Shown here in pieces: positions 28,699 to 38,912 of a DNA stretch of 64,000 bases. The DNA comes from Enterococcus haemoperoxidus ATCC BAA-382. Its GTDB lineage: Bacteria > Bacillota > Bacilli > Lactobacillales > Enterococcaceae. Location of the stretch: positions 1,561,464 to 1,625,463 of the forward strand of contig NZ_KE136479.1 in NCBI RefSeq assembly GCF_000407165.1. The letters run 5' to 3'. Position numbers and translations under genes: made by a program. Positions within the stretch are counted from its first letter, which is position 1; the number at the start of each line of letters is the position of its first letter. Below the pieces are notes generated by a model. The model was not told the DNA's origin. It saw nothing but the letters and a program-made list of their open reading frames with translations, and did not search any database.

Positions 28699-30905
28699 GG
28701 AATAGCTTCCTCCCACAACGCTTTGGCTGTTTCCGTCTGTACCTCGATTTTTTGATTTTCTGTCTGAATACTGATTGTTCTATTATCTGTTACTTTCCCA
28801 ATCCATTGTGCTTTACCGTTCATTAACTCTTCAAACTTCTCTTTATTTTCTGGCTTTATCGATAAAACAAATCTTGACTGTGTTTCCGAAAAAAGCAACG
28901 AAACCGGCATCGGCAACTCTACTTCTATACCAAGCTCTTTTTCAAATACAGATTCAGCTAACGCCACACCTAACCCACCTTCTGAACAATCATGTGCACT
29001 TTGAATCACACCTGACTTAATTGCCGTTAACACTAATTGCTGTATCTCTTTTTCAACTGCTAAGTCAAAGTTCATTAATTTCCCTTCTATCAGTCCAAGG
29101 GTCATTTTTTGGAGCTCACTTCCATTAAAATCAGCTTTTGTTTCACCTAAAACATAAATCAAATCGTCAACATCCTTAAATTCTTGTGTTGTAATATCAG
29201 ATAAGTTCTCTATCAAGCCCACCATTCCGATTACTGGAGTAGGATAAACAGCCTGCCCATCTGTTTCATTATATAAAGAAACATTCCCTGAAATAACAGG
29301 TGTTCCTAAGATTTCACAAGCCTTAGCAATCCCATCAGCCGAGGTCCAAAGCTCCCAGAATCCTTCAGGTTTATCAGGTGAGCCATAATTCAGGCAATCT
29401 GTAATTGCCAATGGTTTGCCTCCACTAGCTACAATATTTCTTGCAGCTTCTGCCACTGCGATTTGTCCTCCAATTTCTGGGTTTAAATACAGATAACGCC
29501 CATTACAATCTGTGGTCATTGCTAAAGCTTTTTGCGTTCCTCGAACACGCAAAACTGCCGCATCACTTCCTGGTAAAACTACGGTATTTGTTCGAACTTG
29601 GGAATCATACGTTTCATAAATCATCTTTTTAGAAGCGATCGTTGGCTGTTGCAGTAGCTTTAACAGTGTTTTTGTGCCATCGGTTATATTAGGTTTGAAA
29701 TCAGCTAATGCTTCAAATGTTTTGATCCTTGCTGGTTCTTTACATTGCTTATGGTAGACTGGCGCATCTTCTGCTAATGCATCTACAGGTAAATTCGCTA
29801 CTTCTACACCTTTATGATTCAAACGATATAGTCCATCGTCCGTTACTTTTCCAATCGTCACGGCGTCTAATTCATATTTTTGAAACAGGTCAATAACTTC
29901 AGCTTCGTGTCCTTTTTCGACACAAATCAACATTCGCTCTTGCGACTCAGACAACATCATTTCATAAGGTGTCATTCCCGATTCTCTTTGAGGTACATCA
30001 TCTAAATATAAGGTTAAACCAGAGCCTGCTTTAGAAGCCATTTCTGCGCTTGAAGAGACTAAACCGGCCGCACCCATATCTTGTATTCCCACTAAAATAT
30101 TTGCGTGTTCAAGAATCAATTCAAGACAAGCTTCAAGTAATAATTTTTCCATAAAAGGGTCGCCTACTTGAACAGCTGAACGTTGCTGCTCTTCTCCTTC
30201 TACAAACTCTTCAGAAGCAAATGTTGCACCATGAATGCCGTCACGTCCTGTTTTTGCTCCGACATACATAATAGCGTTCCCTACACCCTTAGCTTGTCCT
30301 TTTTGAATATTTTTATGGTCAATCAACCCAACGCACATCGCATTTACTAGCGGATTCCCTTCGTAACATGGGTCAAAAGCCACTTCACCACCAACTGTTG
30401 GAATACCAATACAATTCCCATAACCTGATATCCCAGCTACAACTTCTTCCAAAAGATACTTTGTTCGTTCGTTCGTCAACTCACCAAATCGCAATGAATC
30501 CAGAATTGCGATTGGTCTAGCCCCCATACTAAAAATATCCCGAATAATTCCACCAACACCAGTCGCCGCTCCTTCATACGGCTCAACAGCAGATGGATGA
30601 TTGTGACTTTCCGCTTTAAAAACAACTGCTTGACCATCACCGATATCCACGATTCCTGCGCCTTCTCCAGGACCTTGTAAGACTTGAGGTCCGTGTGTTG
30701 GAAATTTGCTTAGTACTGGCTTTGAATTTTTATAAGAACAGTGTTCACTCCACATCACAGAAAATAGTCCTGTTTCTGTATAATTTGGCATACGATGCAG
30801 GATATCTTCTTCAATCATGCGATATTCTTCATCCGTTAAGCCCCATTCAGAATACATTCGCAAATTTTTAATTTCCTGAGGTGTAGGCTCTTTCACTTTC
30901 ATCAT
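28683..30905 (-). CDS. purL: FGAM synthetase, large subunit
   Basis: Large subunit of the three-part phosphoribosylformylglycinamidine synthase, which acts with PurQ (glutaminase) and PurS. At 740 residues it is the small PurL form that needs those partners. Motifs include [13 protein letters not shown], the substrate/ATP segment [20 protein letters not shown]-type block near residue 95, [10 protein letters not shown], and in the second half [11 protein letters not shown] and [14 protein letters not shown]. The ATG overlaps the purQ stop in an ATGA, and the 3' end overlaps purF by 16 bases. Confidence 0.98.
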   Translation of the reverse strand: MMKVKEPTPQEIKNLRMYSEWGLTDEEYRMIEEDILHRMPNYTETGLFSVMWSEHCSYKNSKPVLSKFPTHGPQVLQGPGEGAGIVDIGDGQAVVFKAESHNHPSAVEPYEGAATGVGGIIRDIFSMGARPIAILDSLRFGELTNERTKYLLEEVVAGISGYGNCIGIPTVGGEVAFDPCYEGNPLVNAMCVGLIDHKNIQKGQAKGVGNAIMYVGAKTGRDGIHGATFASEEFVEGEEQQRSAVQVGDPFMEKLLLEACLELILEHANILVGIQDMGAAGLVSSSAEMASKAGSGLTLYLDDVPQRESGMTPYEMMLSESQERMLICVEKGHEAEVIDLFQKYELDAVTIGKVTDDGLYRLNHKGVEVANLPVDALAEDAPVYHKQCKEPARIKTFEALADFKPNITDGTKTLLKLLQQPTIASKKMIYETYDSQVRTNTVVLPGSDAAVLRVRGTQKALAMTTDCNGRYLYLNPEIGGQIAVAEAARNIVASGGKPLAITDCLNYGSPDKPEGFWELWTSADGIAKACEILGTPVISGNVSLYNETDGQAVYPTPVIGMVGLIENLSDITTQEFKDVDDLIYVLGETKADFNGSELQKMTLGLIEGKLMNFDLAVEKEIQQLVLTAIKSGVIQSAHDCSEGGLGVALAESVFEKELGIEVELPMPVSLLFSETQSRFVLSIKPENKEKFEELMNGKAQWIGKVTDNRTISIQTENQKIEVQTETAKALWEEAIPCLMK

Positions 30906-31585
30906 CCATTTGCCCTAACCTTTCCATAATTTTTAATGATAGATTTGAAAAAAATCAACCCATCATTAGAACCAAGTAAACTTTCAACTGCACGTTCTGG
31001 ATGAGGCATCATTCCTAAAACATTGCCTTTTTCGTTGATGATTCCCGCGATATTTTCCAAACTACCATTGGGATTTTCATCAGCATAAGTAAAAACAATT
31101 TGCTGATTTGCCTTCAACTGTTTCAAAGTGACCTCATCACAATAATATTTCCCTTCCCCATGGGCTACTGGTAGCTGAATAATTTCGTTTTTTTGATATT
31201 CTGAGGTGAATTTGGTCTGATTATTTGCTACATTTAAACGAACTGTTCTGCAAACGAAATGAAGGGAATCATTTCGAAGTAAAGCACCAGGTAAAAGACC
31301 TACTTCTGTTAATATTTGAAAACCATTACACGTGCCAAATACAGGTTTCCCCTCATCAGCAAAACGAATCACTTCTTGAATCACTTTTGAAAAACGAGCA
31401 ATTGCACCACATCTAAGATAATCTCCATATGAAAATCCCCCTGGAATTAATACCCCGTCAAATCCAACTAAACTATCTGCATCATGTCTTACGTATTCAG
31501 CTTCTTCACCTAAAATATCTTTGACTGCCCAGAGTAGATCCATATCACAATTTGATCCTGGAAAAACAATCACTGCAAATTTCAT
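30902..31585 (-). CDS. purQ: FGAM synthetase, glutaminase subunit
   Basis: Class I glutamine amidotransferase of 227 residues that supplies ammonia to PurL. It starts [18 protein letters not shown], with the catalytic cysteine in [10 protein letters not shown] and the His/Glu pair in [11 protein letters not shown]. The ATG at 31585 lies 8 bases after GAGAGGAAG; the reading to 31609 has no ribosome binding site. It overlaps the end of purS by a few bases and purL by 4. Confidence 0.98.
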   Translation of the reverse strand: MKFAVIVFPGSNCDMDLLWAVKDILGEEAEYVRHDADSLVGFDGVLIPGGFSYGDYLRCGAIARFSKVIQEVIRFADEGKPVFGTCNGFQILTEVGLLPGALLRNDSLHFVCRTVRLNVANNQTKFTSEYQKNEIIQLPVAHGEGKYYCDEVTLKQLKANQQIVFTYADENPNGSLENIAGIINEKGNVLGMMPHPERAVESLLGSNDGLIFFKSIIKNYGKVRANG

Positions 31586-31586
31586 C

Positions 31587-31835
31587 TTAAACTTCCTCTC
31601 TAATCTCATATCGATAGGTTTCCATGTTCACATTGGCAAGCAATTTATCACAGATTTCTTCGATTACAATTTCAATTGGTCTGTTTGTTTTTCTAACTTT
31701 TATTTCAAAATACTTTCCAATACGAATCTCTTCAATTTCCCTAACTCCTAGACGATGAACGGCTCCTTTAACTGCTTCCCCTTGAGGATCTAAGACAGAA
31801 TCTTTATAGGTAACATACACTTTTACATCATACAT
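31587..31835 (-). CDS. purS: FGAM synthetase subunit PurS
   Basis: An 82-residue structural subunit that bridges PurL and PurQ. It begins [19 protein letters not shown] and contains [10 protein letters not shown], typical of PurS. The ATG at 31835 is about 9 bases after GGAGAG; the in-frame TTG at 31844 falls within the leader. It lies between purC and purQ, and its stop is one base before the purQ ATG region. Confidence 0.96.
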   Translation of the reverse strand: MYDVKVYVTYKDSVLDPQGEAVKGAVHRLGVREIEEIRIGKYFEIKVRKTNRPIEIVIEEICDKLLANVNMETYRYEIREEV

Positions 31836-31857
31836 ATAAAACAACTCTCCTTTATTT

Positions 31858-32574
31858 TTAATGGGGTACTTGCTTTAAGCGGTCTAAAACTTCTTGATAA
31901 ACTGGAATAAGCTCTCCCAAATTTCTGCGATAAACATCTTTATCTAAATGATCATTTGTCTTTTCATCCCATAGACGGCAAGTATCTGGCGTAATTTCAT
32001 CTGCTAATAATATTGTTCTGTCATTGTTTTTACCAAACTCAATTTTAAAGTCAATCAGGCGGATGCTAACTTTCTTAAATAACTCAATCAACACTTGATT
32101 GATCTTATAGGCTTCCTCTTTTATCGTGTCTATTTCTTTCTCAGTTGCAATTTTTAAAATTTTAACATGGTCATCATTGATGATTGGATCGTCAAGGTTA
32201 TCATCTTTGTAGTAAAATTCTAAAACAGGAAATTCGAGCAATTGTCCTTCTGGGATAGCTAGGCGTTTGGCAAAACTGCCAGCAGAAACATTTCTAACGA
32301 CAACTTCAAGTGGAATCATCTTCAGCGCCTCTACCAATTGTTCGTGTTTCGATATTTTTTCAATAAAATGATTTTTCACCCCATTTTGCTTAAAATGCTC
32401 AAAAATTAGTGATGTGATTTGATTATTTAAGACTGCTTTCCCTTGTACAATATCTTTACGAATGCCGTTTAATGCAGTTGCTTGATCTAAATATACTACT
32501 CTTAATATCTTCGGATCATCTGTCGTGTATAATTTTTTAGCTTTTCCCTCATATAATAGTGTATTATCTCTCAC
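31858..32574 (-). CDS. purC: SAICAR synthetase
   Basis: Joins CAIR and aspartate using ATP. The 238 residues carry LLYEGKAKKLY, the VVRNVSAGSFAKRL segment and LIDFKIEFG with ADEITPDTCRLW. The start appears to be GTG at 32574, 11 bases after GGAG; the ATG at 32581 is in another frame and encodes only a five-residue peptide overlapping the purC start. It is the first gene of the purine operon. Its promoter lies 70 bases upstream and carries a PurR box. Confidence 0.96.
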   Translation of the reverse strand: MRDNTLLYEGKAKKLYTTDDPKILRVVYLDQATALNGIRKDIVQGKAVLNNQITSLIFEHFKQNGVKNHFIEKISKHEQLVEALKMIPLEVVVRNVSAGSFAKRLAIPEGQLLEFPVLEFYYKDDNLDDPIINDDHVKILKIATEKEIDTIKEEAYKINQVLIELFKKVSIRLIDFKIEFGKNNDRTILLADEITPDTCRLWDEKTNDHLDKDVYRRNLGELIPVYQEVLDRLKQVPH

Positions 32575-32581
32575 TAGTCAT
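32564..32581 (-). other. Five-codon minicistron overlapping the purC start
   Basis: ATG ACT AGT GAG AGA TAA starts 4 bases after GGAG and spans the purC GTG start in a different frame. If translated it could compete with or re-initiate into purC. It may equally be chance. Confidence 0.3.
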
Positions 32582-32642
32582 GACACTCCTTTTCCGTACA
32601 TTATAAACACTTAACACCATATTAGTTCGTCTATTCATTTTC

Positions 32643-32671
32643 AGTTTAACAAGGTCATTACAAACCGTCAA
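32643..32671 (-). promoter_or_regulatory. purC operon promoter
   Basis: On the minus strand, TTGACG (32666-32671), 17-base spacer, TAAACT (32643-32648). Confidence 0.82.
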
Positions 32672-32704
32672 CTATTTATTAACAATAATCGCGAAACAAC
32701 TAAA

Positions 32705-32718
32705 CAATGTTCGTGTTT
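32705..32718 (-). promoter_or_regulatory. PurR box of the purC operon
   Basis: On the minus strand AAACACGAACATTG. The forward TTCG begins at 32710, 39 bases beyond the end of the -35 element. A forward GCGAAACAA at 32691-32699 could be a second, inverted half-box. Confidence 0.82.
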
Positions 32719-32759
32719 AATGTTTTTTAAATTATAAATATTAAGAATTCCTGTAAGCA

Positions 32760-32788
32760 TTTACAACTATTAAGAAAAATGGTATGCT
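32760..32788 (+). promoter_or_regulatory. Promoter of the 128-residue gene
   Basis: TTTACA (32760-32765), 17-base spacer, TATGCT (32783-32788). It diverges from the purC promoter; the leader is about 70 bases. Confidence 0.7.
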
Positions 32789-32866
32789 GATCGAAACTAG
32801 ATTTATAGAATATTCACGCTTAAACTTTTTACTACCAGTGATGTTTTTTTAGGAGGGAACACAGGA

Positions 32867-33253
32867 ATGACTAGCGATTACGATAGTTTGGCGCAGGATT
32901 TTTTGACAGGATTGATACCTGAAGAAAGAACAAAATTGTATAATGATTTACTAGCATTAGAAGAAGTTCACAAATTAAATCAACATAGTTCTTACTACAC
33001 ATTTAAAAACTTAAAACGAGCTGTTCATCGTCATTCAGAAAGACGTAAACGGACGTTTCGTTATATGAATAGTTTTAATAACGAATTAATTATACATCAA
33101 ATTCATGAGCAGCATTTTTTCAAAAATAAATATTGTATACACGTTTACTTTAATTCACAAGAATATAATTACCTATTTATTGACTGCTTGCTCTCTGTTT
33201 TAAAAGCACCAACCTCTAGACCGATGCGTAACTTCCAAGAAATTTCAATTTGA
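32867..33253 (+). CDS. Hypothetical protein, 128 residues
   Basis: A soluble, basic, aromatic-rich protein with no signal peptide or membrane helix. The N-terminal 45 residues are acidic and helical (LAQDFLTGLIPEERTKLYN), the middle is rich in His, Arg and Lys (AVHRHSERRKRTFRYM), and the rest is rich in Tyr and Phe. The ATG follows AGGAGGGAACACAGG, and a good promoter lies upstream. It is the only plus-strand gene within the purine cluster, dividing purCSQLFMNHD from purEKB. I recognise no family and assign no function. Confidence 0.65.
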   Translation: MTSDYDSLAQDFLTGLIPEERTKLYNDLLALEEVHKLNQHSSYYTFKNLKRAVHRHSERRKRTFRYMNSFNNELIIHQIHEQHFFKNKYCIHVYFNSQEYNYLFIDCLLSVLKAPTSRPMRNFQEISI

Positions 33254-33308
33254 AAACTAAAACAAACTATAATATAACGAAGAGAATAGCTTGAAACCGG
33301 GATGTTGA

Positions 33309-33485
33309 AGAACAAAATGCTTATATTCTAAATGCTTATTTTGTCTTTCTGAAAAAATGAGTACTGTTACTAATGAAACCGAATGGATCATGATTCCAGA
33401 AGAAACAAGCATTTCTGAACCATCAATAATTGAACAAACGTATTTCATTGATCATTATTTTAACAGCTATGTCGAAATATTTTAA
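33309..33485 (+). other. Open stretch with a possible 42-codon frame
   Basis: An open frame runs from 33309 to a TAA at 33483-33485. The only ATG, at 33357, would give an acidic 42-residue peptide (MSTVTNETEWIMIPEETS...). It lacks a ribosome binding site. It may be a remnant of a gene extending the 128-residue neighbour, or chance. Confidence 0.25.
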
Positions 33486-33492
33486 ACAAAAA

Positions 33493-33534
33493 AATAGTAG
33501 TGAACTCACAAGAAATCGCGAGTTTACTACTATT
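33493..33534. terminator. Bidirectional terminator
   Basis: A 15-base stem with one mismatch (33493-33507 with 33520-33534, arm AATAGTAGTGAACTC) flanked by A- and T-runs. It serves purB on the minus strand and the plus-strand gene opposite. Confidence 0.9.
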
Positions 33535-33542
33535 TTTTTAAC

Positions 33543-34838
33543 TCAGGCTAAGCCCACACGTTCAAAAATAATATCAACATTTTTCAAATGATAATTATAA
33601 TCAAACGCATCGTCTAATTCTTCTGTCGATAAAATCGAGGTGATTTTTTCATCAGCCTCAAGTAATGGTCTGAACGCTGTTTGATGATCCCAAGCAAAAG
33701 CTGTTTTCGGCTGTATCAAATCGTACGCAGCTTCTCTGGTCATACCATGGTCGATCAACTTTAACAAGACACGTTGACTATAAATCAAGCCGTAAGTTGC
33801 ATCCATATTTCGCTTCATATTTTCAGGAAATACCGTTAAATTTTTTACGATATTAGCAAAACGATTCAGCATATAATCAAGTAAAATAGTTGTGTCTGGA
33901 ATAATAATTCGTTCCGCTGATGAATGTGAAATGTCACGCTCATGCCACAATGTGACATTTTCGTAGGCTGTCACCATATGACCACGTATCACACGAGCAA
34001 GCCCCGTCATATTTTCAGAACCAATTGGATTACGTTTATGCGGCATCGCAGACGAACCTTTTTGACCCTTTGAAAAGAATTCTTCTACTTCTCTAGTTTC
34101 TGACTTTTGCAAGCCACGAATTTCTGTCGCAAATTTCTCAATACTAGTTGCAATCAAAGCCATTGCTGATAAGTATTCTGCGTGTAAATCACGAGGCAAC
34201 ACTTGGGTAGAAATTTCTTGTGCTCGAATCCCTAAATGCTCACAAACATATTCTTCAACAAAAGGTGAGATATTCGCAAATGTTCCCACAGCTCCACTGA
34301 TTTTCCCAGCTTCTACACCTTTCGCCGCATGCTCAAAACGTTCAACATTACGTTTCATTTCAGAATACCATAATGCCAATTTCAACCCAAACGTTGTTGG
34401 TTCAGCATGTACACCATGGGTACGCCCCATCATTACTGTATGTTGATGTTCTTTCGCTTTTTCACGAATGATTGCAGTAAACTTCTTTAGATCTTCTCGT
34501 AAAATATCATTTGCTTGTTTCAGTAAGTAGCCATAGGCTGTATCAACAACATCTGTGCTAGTCAAACCATAATGAACCCATTTACGCTCTTCACCTAACG
34601 TTTCTGATACAGCACGAGTAAACGCAACTACGTCGTGTCTTGTTTCTGCTTCGATTTCTAATATCCGCGCTACATCAAACGACGCATTTTCGCGAATTTT
34701 TTGTACATCTTCTTTCGGGATATCACCTAATTCAGCCCATGCTTCGTCTGCTAAGATCTCAACTTCTAACCAAGCGTTGTAGCGGTTTTCATCTGTCCAA
34801 ATAGCGCCCATTTCAGGTCGTGTATAACGATCGATCAT
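33543..34838 (-). CDS. purB: Adenylosuccinate lyase
   Basis: Acts twice in purine synthesis: releases fumarate from SAICAR and from adenylosuccinate. The 431 residues start [14 protein letters not shown] and contain [10 protein letters not shown], the catalytic-histidine segment [11 protein letters not shown] and the family signature [16 protein letters not shown]. It follows purK by 18 bases and ends at a strong terminator, completing a purEKB operon. The ATG follows AAAGGAG. Confidence 0.98.
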   Translation of the reverse strand: MIDRYTRPEMGAIWTDENRYNAWLEVEILADEAWAELGDIPKEDVQKIRENASFDVARILEIEAETRHDVVAFTRAVSETLGEERKWVHYGLTSTDVVDTAYGYLLKQANDILREDLKKFTAIIREKAKEHQHTVMMGRTHGVHAEPTTFGLKLALWYSEMKRNVERFEHAAKGVEAGKISGAVGTFANISPFVEEYVCEHLGIRAQEISTQVLPRDLHAEYLSAMALIATSIEKFATEIRGLQKSETREVEEFFSKGQKGSSAMPHKRNPIGSENMTGLARVIRGHMVTAYENVTLWHERDISHSSAERIIIPDTTILLDYMLNRFANIVKNLTVFPENMKRNMDATYGLIYSQRVLLKLIDHGMTREAAYDLIQPKTAFAWDHQTAFRPLLEADEKITSILSTEELDDAFDYNYHLKNVDIIFERVGLA

Positions 34839-34856
34839 TCGATTATTTGCTCCTTT

Positions 34857-35984
34857 TTAATCCCAAATATTGGTTTGATAGATTTCTTCTAATGTTTCAA
34901 AAATATCTTCTGTTAAAACAGTAATATGGCCCATTTTTCTGCCTTTTTTCGCTTCAGCTTTCCCGTAGTAATGAAAGTGCCAATCTGGTTTTTCAGAAAT
35001 CAAATCCATTGTCTCATACACTTCATTCCCTATAATATTGACCATTACCGCTTCGGATAAAAGTTCAATATCCGGCAAAGGCCAACCACAAATACCGCGA
35101 ATATGAGCATCAAATTGACTTGTGGAACACGCTTCAATCGAATAATGTCCTGAATTGTGCGGTCTTGGTGCTAGTTCATTGACATAAATACCACCATCGC
35201 TTGTCAGAAACATCTCCACAGCCAAAGTGCCAGCCAAATCAACCGCTTCTGCAATGACACGGGCAATGCGCTGTGCCTCTTCGACCACGTCATCATTCAC
35301 CCTCGCTGGTGCAATTGTTTCATGCAAAATATTATTTCGATGAATATTTTCAACTACTGGGAAGACCTTAATATCACCCGATCCATTTCCACTCACTAAT
35401 ACCGAAATCTCTTTCTCATACGGGATCCAGGCTTCTAATACGCACGTTCCTTCTCTAAGAATATTCATTGAAGGTGCTAAATCAGAGGTACTATATAGAA
35501 CAAATTGCCCTTTTCCGTCATATCCGCCACGTGTGGTCTTTAAAACACACGGATAACCAATACCATCGATAGCGTCTTGAATATCTGTCGGACTAACAAT
35601 TGTCGCAAACGGAGCAATGACTATATTATTTGCTTCTAAGAAAGATTTTTCTAGCAAACGATCTTGAGTAATAGCTAAAAGATCTGTTCCCTGAGGAATA
35701 TTTACAAAATCTTGAACCTGCACCAATGCTCCAACATCTACATTTTCAAACTCATAGGTTAAAACTTGAGAACGCTTAGCAAGTTCTTCTAACGCTTCTA
35801 TATCATCGTAATCAGCTAATAAATGCCAATCAGCAACTTGGGCAGCTGGACAATCGACAGTCGGATCCAAAACACCCACACGAAAACCCATCTCTCGTGC
35901 ACTCAAGGCCATCATCCTGCCTAATTGTCCGCCACCGATAATACCGATCATTTGTCCCGGTAATAAAGGTTTATTCAAGTTCAT
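34857..35984 (-). CDS. purK: N5-carboxyaminoimidazole ribonucleotide synthetase
   Basis: ATP-grasp ligase that carboxylates AIR with bicarbonate to N5-CAIR. The 375 residues begin [25 protein letters not shown] and contain [12 protein letters not shown] and [18 protein letters not shown], typical of PurK. The ATG at 35984 has GGAAAG upstream; a GTG one codon earlier is the alternative. It overlaps the end of purE by about 14 bases. Confidence 0.97.
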   Translation of the reverse strand: MNLNKPLLPGQMIGIIGGGQLGRMMALSAREMGFRVGVLDPTVDCPAAQVADWHLLADYDDIEALEELAKRSQVLTYEFENVDVGALVQVQDFVNIPQGTDLLAITQDRLLEKSFLEANNIVIAPFATIVSPTDIQDAIDGIGYPCVLKTTRGGYDGKGQFVLYSTSDLAPSMNILREGTCVLEAWIPYEKEISVLVSGNGSGDIKVFPVVENIHRNNILHETIAPARVNDDVVEEAQRIARVIAEAVDLAGTLAVEMFLTSDGGIYVNELAPRPHNSGHYSIEACSTSQFDAHIRGICGWPLPDIELLSEAVMVNIIGNEVYETMDLISEKPDWHFHYYGKAEAKKGRKMGHITVLTEDIFETLEEIYQTNIWD

Positions 35985-36459
35985 CACTACTTTCCATCAC
36001 AGTTTCTTCAAGAAATTTACGCTTAGCGTCTAATTTCCCTGCTAACTCTACATCATACATGGAAAGCATCTGAACTGCAAGTAGTCCGGCGTTCTTGGCA
36101 CCTGATTCTCCAATTGCGGTCGTCGCAACCGGAACGCCTCCAGGCATTTGAACGATGGACAACAGCGAGTCTAGGCCATTCATTGCTTTCGATTGAATTG
36201 GAACACCAATCACCGGTAGCGTTGTTTTAGCCGCAACCATTCCCGGTAAATGTGCTGCACCTCCAGCACCTGCAATAATAACTTTAATCCCACGATCACG
36301 CGCTTGTCCAGCAAATTCAAACATATAATCTGGTGTACGATGCGCTGATACTACTTTTTTTTCATAAGAAATGCCAAATTCTTCTAAACTATCACACGCA
36401 TGCTTCATTGTTGCCCAATCTGATATACTTCCCATAATCACTGAAACCACGATAGTCAT
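35971..36459 (-). CDS. purE: N5-CAIR mutase
   Basis: Converts N5-CAIR to CAIR. The 162 residues start [18 protein letters not shown] and carry [15 protein letters not shown] and [15 protein letters not shown], the active-site segments of class I PurE. The ATG is preceded by AAAGGGGAATGTT. It is first in the purEKB operon, behind a consensus promoter with a PurR box. Confidence 0.98.
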   Translation of the reverse strand: MTIVVSVIMGSISDWATMKHACDSLEEFGISYEKKVVSAHRTPDYMFEFAGQARDRGIKVIIAGAGGAAHLPGMVAAKTTLPVIGVPIQSKAMNGLDSLLSIVQMPGGVPVATTAIGESGAKNAGLLAVQMLSMYDVELAGKLDAKRKFLEETVMESSDELE

Positions 36460-36488
36460 AACATTCCCCTTTCTTTATTGTCCATTAT

Positions 36489-36517
36489 ATTTTATCAATG
36501 GAAATCATAGGTGTCAA
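36489..36517 (-). promoter_or_regulatory. purE operon promoter
   Basis: On the minus strand, TTGACA (36512-36517), 17-base spacer, TAAAAT (36489-36494). The leader is about 22 bases. Confidence 0.88.
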
Positions 36518-36549
36518 AATTAAATCGAATATTATAGTTTTTTTTAATC

Positions 36550-36562
36550 TTAATGTTCGTAT
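36550..36562 (-). promoter_or_regulatory. PurR box of the purE operon
   Basis: On the minus strand ATACGAACATTAA. The forward TTCG begins at 36556, 39 bases beyond the end of the -35 element, the same phasing as at purC and the purine permease. Confidence 0.82.
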
Positions 36563-36579
36563 AAAACAAACAAAAAAAG

Positions 36580-36605
36580 AAAAACCGGGAGAATGTCCGG
36601 TTTTT
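36580..36605 (-). terminator. Terminator of xpt-pbuX
   Basis: Stem AAAAACCGG (36580-36588) with CCGGTTTTT (36597-36605), followed on the minus strand by a T-run; 7 bases after the pbuX stop codon. Confidence 0.88.
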
Positions 36606-36611
36606 CCGTTT

Positions 36612-37940
36612 CTACAACTCGGTAGGTTCTTCTTCATCTTTTAAACCATTAATCAATAAATTTAAGATAATCGCAGTTAAACTACTCATAACGATTCCAT
36701 TACCCGTAAACATTCTCACCGTTTCCGGCATTTGTTGAAATAATGTTGGAAGCATATTAAATCCTAATCCGAAACCAATTGAAATAGCAATGATCAATAA
36801 GTTTTTATCATTATTATAATCAACTTTTGATAACATACGCATGCCTTGCACAGCTACCATACCGAACATCACTAACATCCCACCGCCTAAAACAGGTTCT
36901 GGAATAATTTGAGCGACCGCACCAACTTTTGGTAACAGACCCAATACAATCAAAAAGAAAGCTGAATAGTAAATTGGTCTTCTTGTTTTAATTCCAGAAA
37001 GCTGAACTAAACCAACATTTTGAGAAAAACCAGTATAAGGAAATGTATTGAAAATACCGCCTAAAATGACAGCTAACCCTTCTGCACGATACCCTTTTTT
37101 TAGCTCTTCTTCACCGATGTGCTTGCCTGTGATATCACCTAAAGCAAAATAAACACCTGTCGATTCAACCATACTCACGATTGAAATAATAATCATCAAC
37201 ACTATTGAAGAAATATCGAAGGTTGGTGTACCAAAGTAAAAAGGTTGAGGAAAATGGAACCAAGTTGCTTCACCCACTGGCGCTAAGTCAACTTGTCCTA
37301 AAATAGCCGCTAAAATAGTGCCGCCAACCAAGCCAACTAACACAGCAATCGACTTTATAAACCCTCTACCCCAAACCTGAATAACAATAATCAAAGCAAT
37401 TGTTACAAAGGCCAAAAGTAGATTCGTTCCATCACCAAAATTAGCATCTGTTGCCAATCCTCCACCCATTTTTTCAACTGCTACCGGAATCAAGGTCAAA
37501 CCGATCACAGTAATCACTGTTCCTGTTACTAAAGGTGGAAATAGTTTTTTTATTTTCGAAAAAATACCTGAGACTAGCACAACAAAAATACCTGAGGCAA
37601 TAATCGAGCCATATATCGCTCCTACACCTTTATCACTACCGATCATGATCAACGGAGCTACCGCTTGAATCGCACAGCCAAGTACTACAGGCAAACCAAT
37701 ACCAAAAAATTTATTGACCGTCAGCTGCAGTAACGTTGCAATTCCGCACATAAAAATATCGATTGAAATCAAATACGTCATTTGCTCTGAATTAAAATTC
37801 AAACCAGTTCCTATCAGCAACGGTACAGCTACAGCACCTGCATACATAGCCAATAAATGCTGAAGCCCTAAAACAGCAGCTTTACCATTCTCAGTTTCAG
37901 GCTGATTCATCGATCCATTTAGTTCTGTTTTACTTTCCAA
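36612..37940 (-). CDS. pbuX: Xanthine permease
   Basis: A 442-residue nucleobase:cation symporter of the NCS2/NAT type with about 13-14 membrane helices. It has GLQHLLAMYAGAVAVPLLIG near the N-terminus, the helix-8 region SMVESTGVYFALGD and the family motif region FNTFPYTGFSQNVGLVQLSG. Substrate assignment to xanthine follows its pairing with xpt and control by a guanine-type riboswitch. The start is TTG at 37940, 10 bases after GAGGGGG and 2 bases after the xpt stop codon; an internal ATG at codon 11 is the alternative. Confidence 0.95.
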   Translation of the reverse strand: MESKTELNGSMNQPETENGKAAVLGLQHLLAMYAGAVAVPLLIGTGLNFNSEQMTYLISIDIFMCGIATLLQLTVNKFFGIGLPVVLGCAIQAVAPLIMIGSDKGVGAIYGSIIASGIFVVLVSGIFSKIKKLFPPLVTGTVITVIGLTLIPVAVEKMGGGLATDANFGDGTNLLLAFVTIALIIVIQVWGRGFIKSIAVLVGLVGGTILAAILGQVDLAPVGEATWFHFPQPFYFGTPTFDISSIVLMIIISIVSMVESTGVYFALGDITGKHIGEEELKKGYRAEGLAVILGGIFNTFPYTGFSQNVGLVQLSGIKTRRPIYYSAFFLIVLGLLPKVGAVAQIIPEPVLGGGMLVMFGMVAVQGMRMLSKVDYNNDKNLLIIAISIGFGLGFNMLPTLFQQMPETVRMFTGNGIVMSSLTAIILNLLINGLKDEEEPTEL

Positions 37941-37942
37941 GT

Positions 37943-38557
<615 letters not shown>

Positions 38558-38573
38558 TCATTCCTTATAAAAC

Positions 38574-38604
38574 AAAAAAACCTTTTCTGCGTAAGCAAAA
38601 AAGG
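38574..38604 (-). terminator. Riboswitch terminator of xpt-pbuX
   Basis: On the minus strand, a 10-bp stem (CCTTTTTTGC / GCAGAAAAGG, loop TTAC) is followed by seven T. It sits between the aptamer and xpt, as expected for an OFF-switch expression platform. Confidence 0.9.
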
Positions 38605-38620
38605 GTCTCAGACACTTTTT

Positions 38621-38687
38621 CACTTATAGACCAACATTTACGGTGTTGGGTAGAGACGGCCATCCTTATTATGACCATATATAAGCT
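38621..38687 (-). promoter_or_regulatory. Purine (guanine-class) riboswitch
   Basis: Read on the minus strand: P1 (CTTATA with TATAAG), P2 (GGTCAT with ATGGCC), the conserved J2/3 core GTCTCTACC, P3 (CAACA...TGTTG with loop CCGTAAA), then J3/1 with C at the ligand-pairing position before TATAAG. The cytosine indicates guanine, hypoxanthine or xanthine rather than adenine. Ligand binding should stop transcription of xpt-pbuX. Confidence 0.93.
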
Positions 38688-38714
38688 TCTCGTATTAGTA
38701 TACAATAGTACAAA

Positions 38715-38766
38715 ACTCTGAAAATTTCAATGAAAAAAAATATTTTTCATTGAAATCTTACAGAGT
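38715..38766 (-). terminator. Long hairpin after the TIM-barrel-like gene
   Basis: Inner perfect 14-bp stem (38724-38737 with 38743-38756, arm ATTTCAATGAAAAA) extended by ACTCTG/CAGAGT, followed on the minus strand by TTTTG. Likely terminator upstream of the xpt promoter. The rest of 38767-38912 shows nothing I can identify. Confidence 0.7.
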
Positions 38767-38912
38767 CTCTTGTCATTTCTATTCATCATTTAACAATCTT
38801 TTTCGAGACAAACTCCCTCCATTTTTTGTTAAATACATGGAAATTTCTAATCTCTAAAACGCTTTTTTCATTTTTTGTCATCTATGCTTCACAAAAAAAT
38901 TCTAGAATTTAA

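Noticed and set aside
32575-32704. Purine riboswitch upstream of purC
   Set aside because: No TCTACC core or paired P1-P3 helices; the PurR box and promoter explain control.
33257-33448. 63-codon minus-strand frame downstream of purB
   Set aside because: No ribosome binding site, lies beyond the purB terminator and shows no protein-like pattern.
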